A stretch of DNA of 41,138 nucleotides. It comes from Acidobacteriota bacterium (GTDB lineage Bacteria; Acidobacteriota; Holophagae; Thermotomaculales; Thermotomaculaceae). The notes beneath the pieces are model-generated. The model was not told where the DNA came from. It did no database searches and saw nothing but the letters and a program-made list of their open reading frames with translations. Both the position numbers and the translations under genes were made by a program. The stretch's first letter is position 1, and the number at the start of each line of letters is the position of its first letter. The stretch lies in contig JALSOA010000024.1 of the NCBI GenBank assembly GCA_026986725.1, positions 1 to 41,138 on the forward strand. The letters run 5' to 3'. Below, in pieces: positions 17,427 to 25,858 of the stretch.

Positions 17427-17861
17427 TTATTCCATATCCTTTATTTTATTAATCCTTCTTAAATGCCTTCCCCCTTCAAACTCTGAATTTAGCCAGTTAT
17501 CAACTATGTCCTTTGCAGTTTCAATCCCTGTTGTTCTTCCCCCCATACAGATTATATTTGCATTGTTGTGCTGCTTTGCAAGCCTTGCTGTTAACCCATC
17601 GTGGCAGAGTGCAGCCCTTATCCCTTTAACCTTGTTTGCTGCAATTGAAATGCCTATCCCTGTGCCGCACATCAAAACCCCAGCATCACACTCACCTTTT
17701 GAAACAGCCTCTGCAACCTTCTTTGCATAATCAGGATAGTCAACGCTTTCCTGAGAGAAACAGCCGAAATCTTCAACCTCGTAACCTTTTTCAGCAAGGT
17801 ATTCCTTTATAACCTCTTTCAAAAAGTATCCACCGTGGTCCGAGCCTATCGCTATCTTCAT
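17427..17861 (-). CDS. rpiB: Ribose-5-phosphate isomerase B
   Basis: A protein of 144 aa, the standard length. It interconverts ribose-5-phosphate and ribulose-5-phosphate in the pentose phosphate pathway. IGSDHGGYFLKE opens the protein (D8, H9). Catalytic Cys65 lies in LMCGTGIGISIAANK, and His98 in KQHNNANIICMGGR. The C-terminus, with FEGGRHLRRINKI, is typical. A ribosome binding site AGAGGT precedes the ATG at 17861, 3 nt after the arcA stop. The related galactose-6-phosphate isomerase LacAB is excluded by the context and the active-site Cys. Confidence 0.96.
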   Translation of the reverse strand: MKIAIGSDHGGYFLKEVIKEYLAEKGYEVEDFGCFSQESVDYPDYAKKVAEAVSKGECDAGVLMCGTGIGISIAANKVKGIRAALCHDGLTARLAKQHNNANIICMGGRTTGIETAKDIVDNWLNSEFEGGRHLRRINKIKDME

Positions 17862-17864
17862 TTT

Positions 17865-19124
17865 TCAACCTCTTATGTTTATTGGTTTCCTTTTTACAGG
17901 CATTGTCATACACCTCACTCCGCCTCCTCCCCTTGCGAGCTCTGCGCCTTCAATGCCTATTGCTATTTTACGGTAATTGTCAATATCAACCTTTCCGTTA
18001 ACCACATCTTTAACATGAACTGTTTTAAACCCGGCCTTTTCAAGCTCTTTGAATGTGTGGTAATTGCAGGCGTATCCTATTATTTTCCCGGGGGCAAATG
18101 CAAAGAAGTTTGTACCGGAAAGCCATTGCTCCCTCTTCTGGTTTACAGGGTCGCTTCCCCCACATATAACAGGATTCAAATCAACACCAACCTTTTTCAA
18201 GCCTTTTAGCAAAGACTCCTCTTCCTTTATTTTAACCTCACCTGATGCCATTATAGTAATATGGATAACCCTCAATCTTTCTTTTCCAAGAATGTAAGGA
18301 TAATGGCAAACACATTTATTTTTATCAACCATTGTGAATACCATATCAAGGTGAATGGTACTTCTTTCCTTCGGCAGAACAACTGCAAAAATATGAAAAT
18401 CCTCTTCCTTTACCTCTCTTTTCATTCTATCAACAAATATGTCAATGCTTGAAGGGGTTGTCCTCTCGCTTACTCCTATGGCGACAATGTCTTTATCAAT
18501 CACAAGGAAATCTCCCCCTTCAATTGTAACCCTTTCATTTCCCTCTAAAATCCCGTCAAAGATAAAGCCCTCGCTTTTAAATTCAGGGTGATGCCTGTAT
18601 ATAAACCTTGCAATAACCGCCTCGCCAATTCTCACCTTATTTGCCATTGACCCTGTGATAACCTTATCCCTGAAAACAACCGATATATCCCTTGTAAAGT
18701 AAAGGTTTGGCAATGGAGGAAGGGCATAATTCTTATTAGAAAGAAACTTCTCTAAAGTATCCTTCTTCTCCTTAACTCCGTAAACAACAGCATCCGCAAG
18801 CTCGTCCGGTGTTAAAGACATCAAATAATCCGAAAGGTCTGCCCTTCTTTCAAGAGCAGTAATTGTTATAACAAAATCTCTTTTAACTTCTTCGTCTTTC
18901 AAAACATCTTTAAGCAGGTCCTTTAACTCGTAAACCCTTGTAACCTTCTTTAAAACGCCTTTTAACCCCTTATGGTCTTCTGCAACAACCGGAAGAGTGA
19001 GAATATCATTGTAAAGCACTTCGTTTGCTGTTTCAGGTGTCATAACCTCTATTTCTTTTCCCGGAGAATGTATGACCACCTTCTCCAAAACTCCAACCTC
19101 TGAGCAAACCCTTACATTTTGCAT
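17865..19124 (-). CDS. arcA: Arginine deiminase
   Basis: A protein of 419 aa that converts arginine to citrulline and ammonia. Family motifs in order: EVGVLEKVVIHSPGKE at the start, NLYFTRDISVVF, EGNERVTIEGGDFLVI, STIHLDMVFTMVD with the catalytic His, GGSDPVNQKREQWLSGTNFF, and the nucleophile C405 in RGGGGVRCMTMPVKR. I start at ATG 19124, where AAGGGGAG sits about 6 nt upstream; the GTG at 19130 would be too close to it. No ornithine carbamoyltransferase or carbamate kinase follows; the next genes are rpiB, glyA and dCMP deaminase. The energy-yielding half of the pathway is therefore elsewhere or absent. The divergent gap to 19302 contains a CRP-like site that could act on both genes. Confidence 0.95.
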   Translation of the reverse strand: MQNVRVCSEVGVLEKVVIHSPGKEIEVMTPETANEVLYNDILTLPVVAEDHKGLKGVLKKVTRVYELKDLLKDVLKDEEVKRDFVITITALERRADLSDYLMSLTPDELADAVVYGVKEKKDTLEKFLSNKNYALPPLPNLYFTRDISVVFRDKVITGSMANKVRIGEAVIARFIYRHHPEFKSEGFIFDGILEGNERVTIEGGDFLVIDKDIVAIGVSERTTPSSIDIFVDRMKREVKEEDFHIFAVVLPKERSTIHLDMVFTMVDKNKCVCHYPYILGKERLRVIHITIMASGEVKIKEEESLLKGLKKVGVDLNPVICGGSDPVNQKREQWLSGTNFFAFAPGKIIGYACNYHTFKELEKAGFKTVHVKDVVNGKVDIDNYRKIAIGIEGAELARGGGGVRCMTMPVKRKPINIRG

Positions 19125-19210
19125 AACCACTCCCCTTCATTTGTCTTTATTGATTCTAAAAAAAAAAGACAATATGGGCAACAACATTATTTGGATATTA
19201 TTTTTTTTAA

Positions 19211-19224
19211 GTGACCTTAATCAC
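19211..19224. promoter_or_regulatory. CRP/FNR-family-like operator (GTGA-N6-TCAC)
   Basis: GTGACCTTAATCAC is a CRP-type half-site pair within TTAAGTGACCTTAATCAC. It is the near-twin of the site at 15607. It is centred about 47 nt upstream of the -10 at 19264-19269, so roughly -59 to -61 from the predicted start of the 1944-aa protein gene, close to the classical class I position of -61.5. It is also about 90 nt upstream of the divergent arcA start. Confidence 0.6.
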
Positions 19225-19263
19225 CTATTCTAAGTTTTACTGGCATTGATTCATCCTTTTATA

Positions 19264-19269
19264 TATAAT
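19264..19269 (+). promoter_or_regulatory. -10 element of the 1944-aa surface protein gene
   Basis: A perfect TATAAT lies 32 nt upstream of the ATG at 19302. The -35 (TGGCAT at 19241-19246, 17-nt spacer) is poor, as expected for a promoter that depends on an upstream activator. The leader carries AAGAGGAGG as the ribosome binding site. Confidence 0.6.
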
Positions 19270-19301
19270 GTAATTGACAAAAAATTTAAGAGGAGGTTTT
19301 T

Positions 19302-22300
19302 ATGAAAAGGTATTTTTGTACGCTGATTGTAATTTTAGGATTCACTATATCTCTTTTTGCCCAGAATTTTAGTGAATACAAAGTTAAATTCAACAATAGA
19401 AATCTGACAGTGCCAGACACGGGATATGTGAAAACATCTCCATGTGCAGCGGATTTTGACGGAGACGGAGATGTTGATTTTATTATAGGGACCATGAACA
19501 ATAATCTAATTTATTACAGGAATGATGACATAAATACAAATGTGGGGGGAAATGACTCAACCATTGACAACACGGTAATAGTACTGATTTCAAGGTCACT
19601 TGTAACATTTGATTCACAAAATTCCCTTGCCCCTGCTGCCGGGGATTTAAATGGGGATGGCAAAATAGATTTAATAGTCGGAACAAACTCTGGGAGTGTT
19701 TACTATTTAGAGAATACAGGAGTGGATAACAATATCCCTCAGTTTGGGAATCCTGTATTACTTGTAAATAAAAATGGATTATACAATGCAAAACCATTTT
19801 TAATCGACATGGATGGAGACGGTGATCTTGATCTTTTTGTCGGGTTCAACAATGGTGAGGTGGATTACTACAAAAATACAGGGGATAGCTCTCAGTACAA
19901 TTTTGTCCTCGATACTGAAAATATCACCGGAACAAGAGGAAATCTTTACCACGCCGCACCGGCATTAACTGATATTGACGGAGACGGTGTACCTGATATG
20001 TTAATTGGGCATGAATACCACAGAATAAGTTACTATCAGGGGCACAACGATAACGGCACAATAAGTTTTACAAAAGTTACAGACACATTTGGTAATCTTT
20101 ATTTTGACGAAGATGCTTCTCCCTATACAGTTGATATAAAAAGCGACGGAGTAAAAGACCTTATAGTTGGGCAGTTTTCAGGAAACATTAGATATTACAC
20201 AGACATAACCTCAACTCCTGTCCTCGTTGACGATATGCTTTGCTCATTTGATATCGGGGATTATTCTGTTCCATTTTTATATGACATTGATGGAGACGGT
20301 GACTTAGACCTTTTGGTGGCACACGGAAAAACAATTGCATTGTATGAAAATACCGGCAATGGTGGACAGGTGAACTTTACAAAAAAAATCCCCAATTATA
20401 TAACAACAAGTTTGAATATCACCAGTATGGATATGTGGGATTACGATAGGGACGGAGACCCTGACCTTTTTATAGGAACTGAATTAGGAGGAGTGGGTCT
20501 TTATGAAAACACCGGGACATCAAATGGACTCCCAACTTTCACTGAAATAAAAAAGGGAGATGGCACAGCCTATCAAAGCGATTGCTTTGATACTATCCAT
20601 AATCCTGAATACGGTGCATCAATCTGTATAGTGGATATTGATGGTGACGGGGATATGGATTTTATTATAGGAAGTATGTACGGTACAAGCGCATTTTACA
20701 GAAACGACGATATAAATTTAAACGCAGGAGGAACAGACGACACCCTTGATGGCTGGCAAGAAGGTGATTTCAAGATGGTAAAGGATGGTTCATCAGATAA
20801 TAATTCGTTTTTCCCATTCGCTCTATCAACTGACAGTTCTTTAAAAGCAAGAGATATTGATGGAGATGGTGATTTTGACTTTTTCCTTTCCACATACAGT
20901 GGCTATGTTTATAAAATCACAAATACAGGGACTCCCACAAACCCCCAATTTGAAAAAGATTCCTCTCCTTTGGCAAATGTAAGGTTTGATAATCTGAAAA
21001 CAAGAGAAGTCAAAGCAAAAATTGAGTTAAAAGACCTCAATGGAGATGGGTGGTACGACATAATATTGGGTGGTAAAACAGGAGGGCTAAAGTTTTACAC
21101 AAATAATGCATCTCAGGATTCAACACCTCCAACAGACCCCTCAAATTTCTCCGGAACAGCCCTCAGTGATAGCAAAATCAAACTAACATGGGGAATCTCA
21201 ACTGACCTTCATGGTACAGGTGTTGCAGGGTACATAATAAAAAGGTATCAGGGTGGAAACCTCGAAGCAACAATAAAAATAACCAACCCGGTCGCAACAT
21301 TCTATGTTGACACAGGGTTAACCCAGGAAACAACATACGATTACGAAATATACGCTATAGACTTTGCAGGAAATCAGAGTTCAGTGGTCACAACAGAAGT
21401 TCAAACAGGACCTCCACCTTACCTTGATCATTTTCAAATAACAACACCTTCCGGTGTGGTTGGGAAAACCTTTCAAATAACCATTAAAGCAATATCAAAC
21501 TATGGTTTTGTTTACGATGATTTCAATGACACGGTTAACCTTACTGTCTCCGAAGGAAACATCTCACCTACATCGACAGTATTAACTAACGGGGTTAAAA
21601 CTCTGACACTAACTTACACAAACGACAATGCCCAGGATAATATCCAGTTAACAATAACAGTTTCTTATAACAACATTTCAAACAACTCAAACCCCGTTTC
21701 TATTGATATTATCCCACCAGATACTCCAAACCTTTCACAAGCAATAGCAAGTTCCTCCACATCGGTGAGCCTCCTATGGGATAATGTATATGATCACGGA
21801 GGAGCCCCCAATTATTTTATAGATATTTACAGAAATGGCACAAAGATCGTCACTTTAAATGGAACCACAACCCAGTATGTGGATAACACATGTCACCCTG
21901 AAACTCAATACACTTATTACTTAAAATCAAGGGATTCTGTGGGGAATATCTCATCTGCCTCAAACACCCTTACAGTTACAACACCACAACCAGAAGAGGA
22001 CACAACCCCACCAACAACCCCGACAGATTTAAGAGCAGTCAGTGTTGGTGAGACTTTCGTGGCAATGACATGGAACCCATCAACAGACAGTGGAGGCTCA
22101 GGGCTTGCAGGATACGAAATATATAGAGGCTCAAACAAGATTGCAACAGTCAATGCAGGTACCACGACATACAGTGACCAGGGGTTAAGCCCAAACACCC
22201 AATACACTTACCATGTAAGAGCATTTGACAATGCTGGCAATCATTCAAACTTTTCAAACACATTGCTTGTGACCACAAGTGGTCAGCATGCAGACACAAC

Positions 22301-25136
22301 TCCACCCACCACTCCCCAGAACCTGACTGCAAACGCAGTTGACGAACACTCCATTCACCTGACATGGAGTGCCTCAACAGATAGTGGGGGTTCAGGGCTT
22401 GCAGGATACAGGATATACAGAGAAGATGCGGGGAATTACACTCAGATAATAGGCTCCGTTGGTGCAAACACAACAGAGTATACAGATACAGGTTTACAGG
22501 AAGGAACAACGTACAGGTATAAGGTTAAAGCAATTGACAACGCAGGAAATATGTCAAATTTCTCCAATGTTGCAGAAGCAACCACAATGGAAAGCAATGT
22601 TGATAGAGAAAATCCGACCGCACCAACCAATGTTCAGGTTGAGGCATTATCGCCTCAGGATGCTAAACTAACATGGAGCCCATCAACAGACAATGTCGCT
22701 GTTGCATACTATAAAATATTCAAAGTTGTGAGAAGTTCAAACCCATTTCAGGAGTACGAGTACGAACTTCTGGGACAAACCCAGGAAACTAATTTTACAA
22801 TTACAGGACTCACCCCCGGCGAAACTTACGACTTCTGCGTTCAGGCGGTTGATACTTCTGGAAATAAATCGAGATTTTCTCAGACTGTTGAGGTAACAAT
22901 GCCTGATGCGTCCAACGATCACACTCCGCCCTATCCTCCTGAAAATCTGCATTTCGTTCAGGTATCGAGTGAAGGGGTCATTATTGAATACAATGCTGCA
23001 CATGATGATGAAAACGGCAGTGGCATAAAACAGTACCACATTTACAGGAATGACATTGAAATAGCAGCAACAGATGCCTTAAGGTACGAGGATACTGATG
23101 TAATTCCAGGGGATTCTTATACCTATTATATTAAGGCAGAAGACTGGGGACAAAACCTTTCCCCTGCATCAAATTCAATATCAACTATAATTCCACAGGA
23201 AGATAATGAACCTCCATCAACACCAGCAAATCTTACATACACCGCAACTCCCAATTATGTAATACTGAACTGGGGAATGAGTTACGATGAAACATCCGGG
23301 GTTGACCACTATGAGATCCAGAGGGTTAACTCTCCTTTTAAAGCAAAACAGGAAACGGTATCAACAACAACCGAAACCACTTACAAAGATACAGATGTAA
23401 CAATTGGTGCAAAGTATATTTATTATGTTACAGCAGTTGACAGGGCAGGAAACAAATCAGTTCCTGCAAGTGTAACCGTTACCATACCTGAACAGGGCAA
23501 TGAAGATCACACACTTTACTTTCCACATATTGATGTGTCAGATTACTGGTGGACTGGCTTTGCAGTAATAAATCCAAACGAAAGCGATGCCGATGTTACA
23601 TTCAGATTTTACGATGAAGAAGGAAATGAAGTGGCAACAGTTAACAAAACAATACCAGCAAACGGGAAGGTGGTTTCCACAATAAGGGATTTCTTTGACG
23701 GGAATGTGCCTGAGAATGTTTCATGGTACAAGATTGAAACAGAGAAAAAACTTGATGGTTTCGAACTTTTCGGCACAAAAGACTGGCATGAAATGGTTGG
23801 TGTTAAGATATTCAGTAAGCCTGCAAAAAGACTTATTTACCCTGAAGTTATGAAAGACGACAACCACTGGACAGGAATAGTTCTGATAAATGTTGATTCT
23901 AAGGATGCAAATGTAACTTTCAAAGCGTACGATGCAAATGGTAACGAACTCACTGAATCAAGCACAATTGCACTCCCTGAAAATGGGAAAAAGGTTGCAT
24001 TAATTGAAGATCTATTTGACAGTTTTCCATCTGAAACAGCATACCTTGTTGCTGAAACTGACGCGAAAGTTATAGGTTTTGAACTCTATGGTTACACTTC
24101 ACATGTTGGCCTTGCAGGTCTTTCAGCATTGCCATTTGAAAGCAATCAGGAGGATAACAGTCAGGGTAAACATTACAAAGGGAATGATACTAAAACGCTT
24201 TCAGCAATTGTAGTAAGCGCCACAGAGGTACAATTGATGTGGGATCCAATTGAACCTACACCTGACACTTACAGGATTTACGAAGTTAAGGTACAAAGTA
24301 CTCCTTTTGGACAGAGTATTGAAAAACAGCAATTGATGGGAGAAACCTCGAATACCCGGTACCTTGTTACGGGATTAACACCTGATACAAATTACACATT
24401 CGCCGTTTACCCGGTAACAAATGGGGAAGAAGGAAATCCTACAAATGTTGTAACAGTTAAAACAATGAAAGGGGAACCGGATTTCATTTACACCTATGTA
24501 TGCCCGAGAATAGAAGAGTTAAACGGAGGAACAACAAGTATTGCAATGATAAACACAGAAGATTCTTCAACAGATAAAATAAAAGTTCAATTGCTTGGAG
24601 AGGGTGCCGAGATTATTGAAGAAAAAACAATCTCTCTTGGCGCAAAATCAAAGATAACAAACAAATTATCTTCTCTTTTTGAAAACATCCCGTCAACATC
24701 AAAGGCCATAAGGATCGTTTCAAACAAAAAACTTATAGTCTGGGAAAATTTTGAAAACAATTGCGACAACGGAAACAATGACGGTTACTTTGACACCCTG
24801 TATGCATTTGACAGAGCACTCTCCGAGGTTTATTTCTCCCACATAGCACCACAAACTAACATGTGGGATAGTTACATTGCGGTATGGAATCTGGCAGAGT
24901 ACGGCAACCAAATAAAACTTAATGCCATTGCCCCTGATGGGTCATTACTTAGCGTTTATTCCGAAGACATACTGCCTGGAGATGTAATTGCCGGCGAAAT
25001 TCACGATTTCATAGAGGATGATTCAATCATCCAGAATATTGGATGGATAAAGGTAACAGGGGAACAACCAATGAATGGTTACTTTGCCTTTGGCAATAAA
25101 GATAAAACACTGTTTGCTGCTATAGAGGGTCAATAA
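19302..25136 (+). CDS. Giant secreted FG-GAP/fibronectin type III protein with four C-terminal YFP-WW modules
   Basis: A protein of 1944 aa with a signal peptide (MKRYFCTLIVILGFTISLFA, cleavage before Q21). Residues about 30-600 hold nine or ten FG-GAP/VCBS-like repeats, each with a calcium-loop motif such as DFDGDGDVDF, DLNGDGKIDL or DIDGDGDLDL (near residues 51, 114, 168, 223, 327, 379, 444, 517 and 577; one near 276 is degenerate). They probably form a beta-propeller. An FN3 domain (about 607-703) and an Ig-like domain (703-804) follow, then six FN3 domains (about 804-1400), each opening with a PP-TP-type linker. Next come two copies of a module beginning LYFPHI-WWTGFAVINPN (1403, 1509), an eighth FN3 (1629) and two more divergent module copies (1726, 1842). 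There is no sortase, PEP-CTERM or membrane anchor at the end. The likely role is an adhesin or surface scaffold; no enzyme domain is seen. Confidence 0.88.
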   Translation: MKRYFCTLIVILGFTISLFAQNFSEYKVKFNNRNLTVPDTGYVKTSPCAADFDGDGDVDFIIGTMNNNLIYYRNDDINTNVGGNDSTIDNTVIVLISRSLVTFDSQNSLAPAAGDLNGDGKIDLIVGTNSGSVYYLENTGVDNNIPQFGNPVLLVNKNGLYNAKPFLIDMDGDGDLDLFVGFNNGEVDYYKNTGDSSQYNFVLDTENITGTRGNLYHAAPALTDIDGDGVPDMLIGHEYHRISYYQGHNDNGTISFTKVTDTFGNLYFDEDASPYTVDIKSDGVKDLIVGQFSGNIRYYTDITSTPVLVDDMLCSFDIGDYSVPFLYDIDGDGDLDLLVAHGKTIALYENTGNGGQVNFTKKIPNYITTSLNITSMDMWDYDRDGDPDLFIGTELGGVGLYENTGTSNGLPTFTEIKKGDGTAYQSDCFDTIHNPEYGASICIVDIDGDGDMDFIIGSMYGTSAFYRNDDINLNAGGTDDTLDGWQEGDFKMVKDGSSDNNSFFPFALSTDSSLKARDIDGDGDFDFFLSTYSGYVYKITNTGTPTNPQFEKDSSPLANVRFDNLKTREVKAKIELKDLNGDGWYDIILGGKTGGLKFYTNNASQDSTPPTDPSNFSGTALSDSKIKLTWGISTDLHGTGVAGYIIKRYQGGNLEATIKITNPVATFYVDTGLTQETTYDYEIYAIDFAGNQSSVVTTEVQTGPPPYLDHFQITTPSGVVGKTFQITIKAISNYGFVYDDFNDTVNLTVSEGNISPTSTVLTNGVKTLTLTYTNDNAQDNIQLTITVSYNNISNNSNPVSIDIIPPDTPNLSQAIASSSTSVSLLWDNVYDHGGAPNYFIDIYRNGTKIVTLNGTTTQYVDNTCHPETQYTYYLKSRDSVGNISSASNTLTVTTPQPEEDTTPPTTPTDLRAVSVGETFVAMTWNPSTDSGGSGLAGYEIYRGSNKIATVNAGTTTYSDQGLSPNTQYTYHVRAFDNAGNHSNFSNTLLVTTSGQHADTTPPTTPQNLTANAVDEHSIHLTWSASTDSGGSGLAGYRIYREDAGNYTQIIGSVGANTTEYTDTGLQEGTTYRYKVKAIDNAGNMSNFSNVAEATTMESNVDRENPTAPTNVQVEALSPQDAKLTWSPSTDNVAVAYYKIFKVVRSSNPFQEYEYELLGQTQETNFTITGLTPGETYDFCVQAVDTSGNKSRFSQTVEVTMPDASNDHTPPYPPENLHFVQVSSEGVIIEYNAAHDDENGSGIKQYHIYRNDIEIAATDALRYEDTDVIPGDSYTYYIKAEDWGQNLSPASNSISTIIPQEDNEPPSTPANLTYTATPNYVILNWGMSYDETSGVDHYEIQRVNSPFKAKQETVSTTTETTYKDTDVTIGAKYIYYVTAVDRAGNKSVPASVTVTIPEQGNEDHTLYFPHIDVSDYWWTGFAVINPNESDADVTFRFYDEEGNEVATVNKTIPANGKVVSTIRDFFDGNVPENVSWYKIETEKKLDGFELFGTKDWHEMVGVKIFSKPAKRLIYPEVMKDDNHWTGIVLINVDSKDANVTFKAYDANGNELTESSTIALPENGKKVALIEDLFDSFPSETAYLVAETDAKVIGFELYGYTSHVGLAGLSALPFESNQEDNSQGKHYKGNDTKTLSAIVVSATEVQLMWDPIEPTPDTYRIYEVKVQSTPFGQSIEKQQLMGETSNTRYLVTGLTPDTNYTFAVYPVTNGEEGNPTNVVTVKTMKGEPDFIYTYVCPRIEELNGGTTSIAMINTEDSSTDKIKVQLLGEGAEIIEEKTISLGAKSKITNKLSSLFENIPSTSKAIRIVSNKKLIVWENFENNCDNGNNDGYFDTLYAFDRALSEVYFSHIAPQTNMWDSYIAVWNLAEYGNQIKLNAIAPDGSLLSVYSEDILPGDVIAGEIHDFIEDDSIIQNIGWIKVTGEQPMNGYFAFGNKDKTLFAAIEGQ
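22081..22115 (+). repeat. Intragenic FN3 repeat, copy 1
   Basis: 35 nt encoding the end of STDSGGSGLAGY. They recur with few changes exactly 294 nt (98 codons) downstream at 22375-22409. The DNA-level similarity indicates a recent duplication of neighbouring FN3 domains within the 1944-aa protein gene. Confidence 0.75.
22375..22409 (+). repeat. Intragenic FN3 repeat, copy 2
   Basis: Second copy of the 35-nt segment seen at 22081-22115, encoding the same STDSGGSGLAGY peptide in the next FN3 domain. The unit length equals one FN3 domain. Confidence 0.75.
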
Positions 25137-25150
25137 TTTTAGTATTAACG

Positions 25151-25179
25151 AAAAGGGGGGCAAAAAGCCCCCTTTTTTT
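25151..25179 (+). terminator. Intrinsic terminator of the 1944-aa protein gene, possibly bidirectional
   Basis: GGGGGC (25156-25161), a 5-nt A loop and GCCCCC (25167-25172) are followed by seven T residues. It lies about 20 nt after the stop. AAAA before the stem gives TTTT on the other strand, so it may also serve the convergent tcdA, whose stop overlaps the T-run. Confidence 0.88.
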
Positions 25180-25858
25180 ATTGATTAAATACCAGATCAA
25201 TCACTTTGCTGGCTAATAGTATTCCGAATGATGCAGTAACAGTCATGAATGAAGCAACTGTTTCACCTTTTTTTTCAGGATGCTCAAGGGAATAAACAAC
25301 AATGAAATCCCTATCTCCATACCCCCATTGCCTTAACTTTTTTCTCATTCTGTAAGCAAGGGGGTCGTTCCTGGTTTCCCATATAGAGCCTGTCTTCACC
25401 ATTTCAGGATTCTTTTTAAACCCTGAGCCTGTTGAAGCAATAACCGGAATACCCATTTCAAGGCACTTTACAATAAGATTTAATTTTGGAATCAAACCAT
25501 CTATGCAATCTGCAACAATATGGTACTTTTCAATTGGAACCCTATTGAAGGTTTCTTTGTTTAGAAAATAAGGGTATTTGTCAATAACAATTTCAGGATT
25601 TATATCTTTTGCCCTTCTTTCAAAAACATCTGTTTTGTTTTCGCCAAGATTAGAGCGTAATGCAAGGATCTGCCTGTTTAAATTGCTCTCCTCAATCCAG
25701 TCTCCATCTATCACTCCTATATGTCCGATACCACTTCTAACCAGTGTTTCTGCACATATTCCGCCAACACCTCCAAGCCCGGCAATAAGCACCTTTGTGT
25801 TTTGCAATCTCTCTATTTTTTCCCTTCCAAAAAGCAACTCTAACCTTGAAAGGAACAA
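25178..25858 (-). CDS. tcdA: tRNA threonylcarbamoyladenosine dehydratase-like E1 enzyme (TcdA/CsdL)
   Basis: A protein of 226 aa in the ThiF/MoeB/E1 superfamily. The opening FLSRLELLFGREKIERLQ and VLIAGLGGVGGICAETLVRSG (nucleotide-binding loop, residues about 24-44) match the TcdA branch, as do DGDWIEESNLNRQ and KTDVFERRAKDINPEI. TcdA uses ATP to cyclise t6A37 in tRNAs to ct6A. I accept the TTG start at 25858 because GTGGAGGCG precedes it at the right distance and the product then begins as homologues do. It overlaps the 3' end of the tatD-family gene by 19 nt. It is slightly shorter than E. coli TcdA (about 268 aa). A generic ThiF-type protein is the alternative. Confidence 0.85.
   Translation of the reverse strand: MFLSRLELLFGREKIERLQNTKVLIAGLGGVGGICAETLVRSGIGHIGVIDGDWIEESNLNRQILALRSNLGENKTDVFERRAKDINPEIVIDKYPYFLNKETFNRVPIEKYHIVADCIDGLIPKLNLIVKCLEMGIPVIASTGSGFKKNPEMVKTGSIWETRNDPLAYRMRKKLRQWGYGDRDFIVVYSLEHPEKKGETVASFMTVTASFGILLASKVIDLVFNQ

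Noticed and set aside
15603-19224. The two 18-nt repeats as attachment sites or footprints of an inserted arcA-dCMP deaminase block
   Set aside because: They are in the same orientation and flank the block, but each is a symmetrical GTGA-N6-TCAC placed upstream of a promoter. No integrase is present, and the enclosed genes look like ordinary housekeeping genes with the same base composition.
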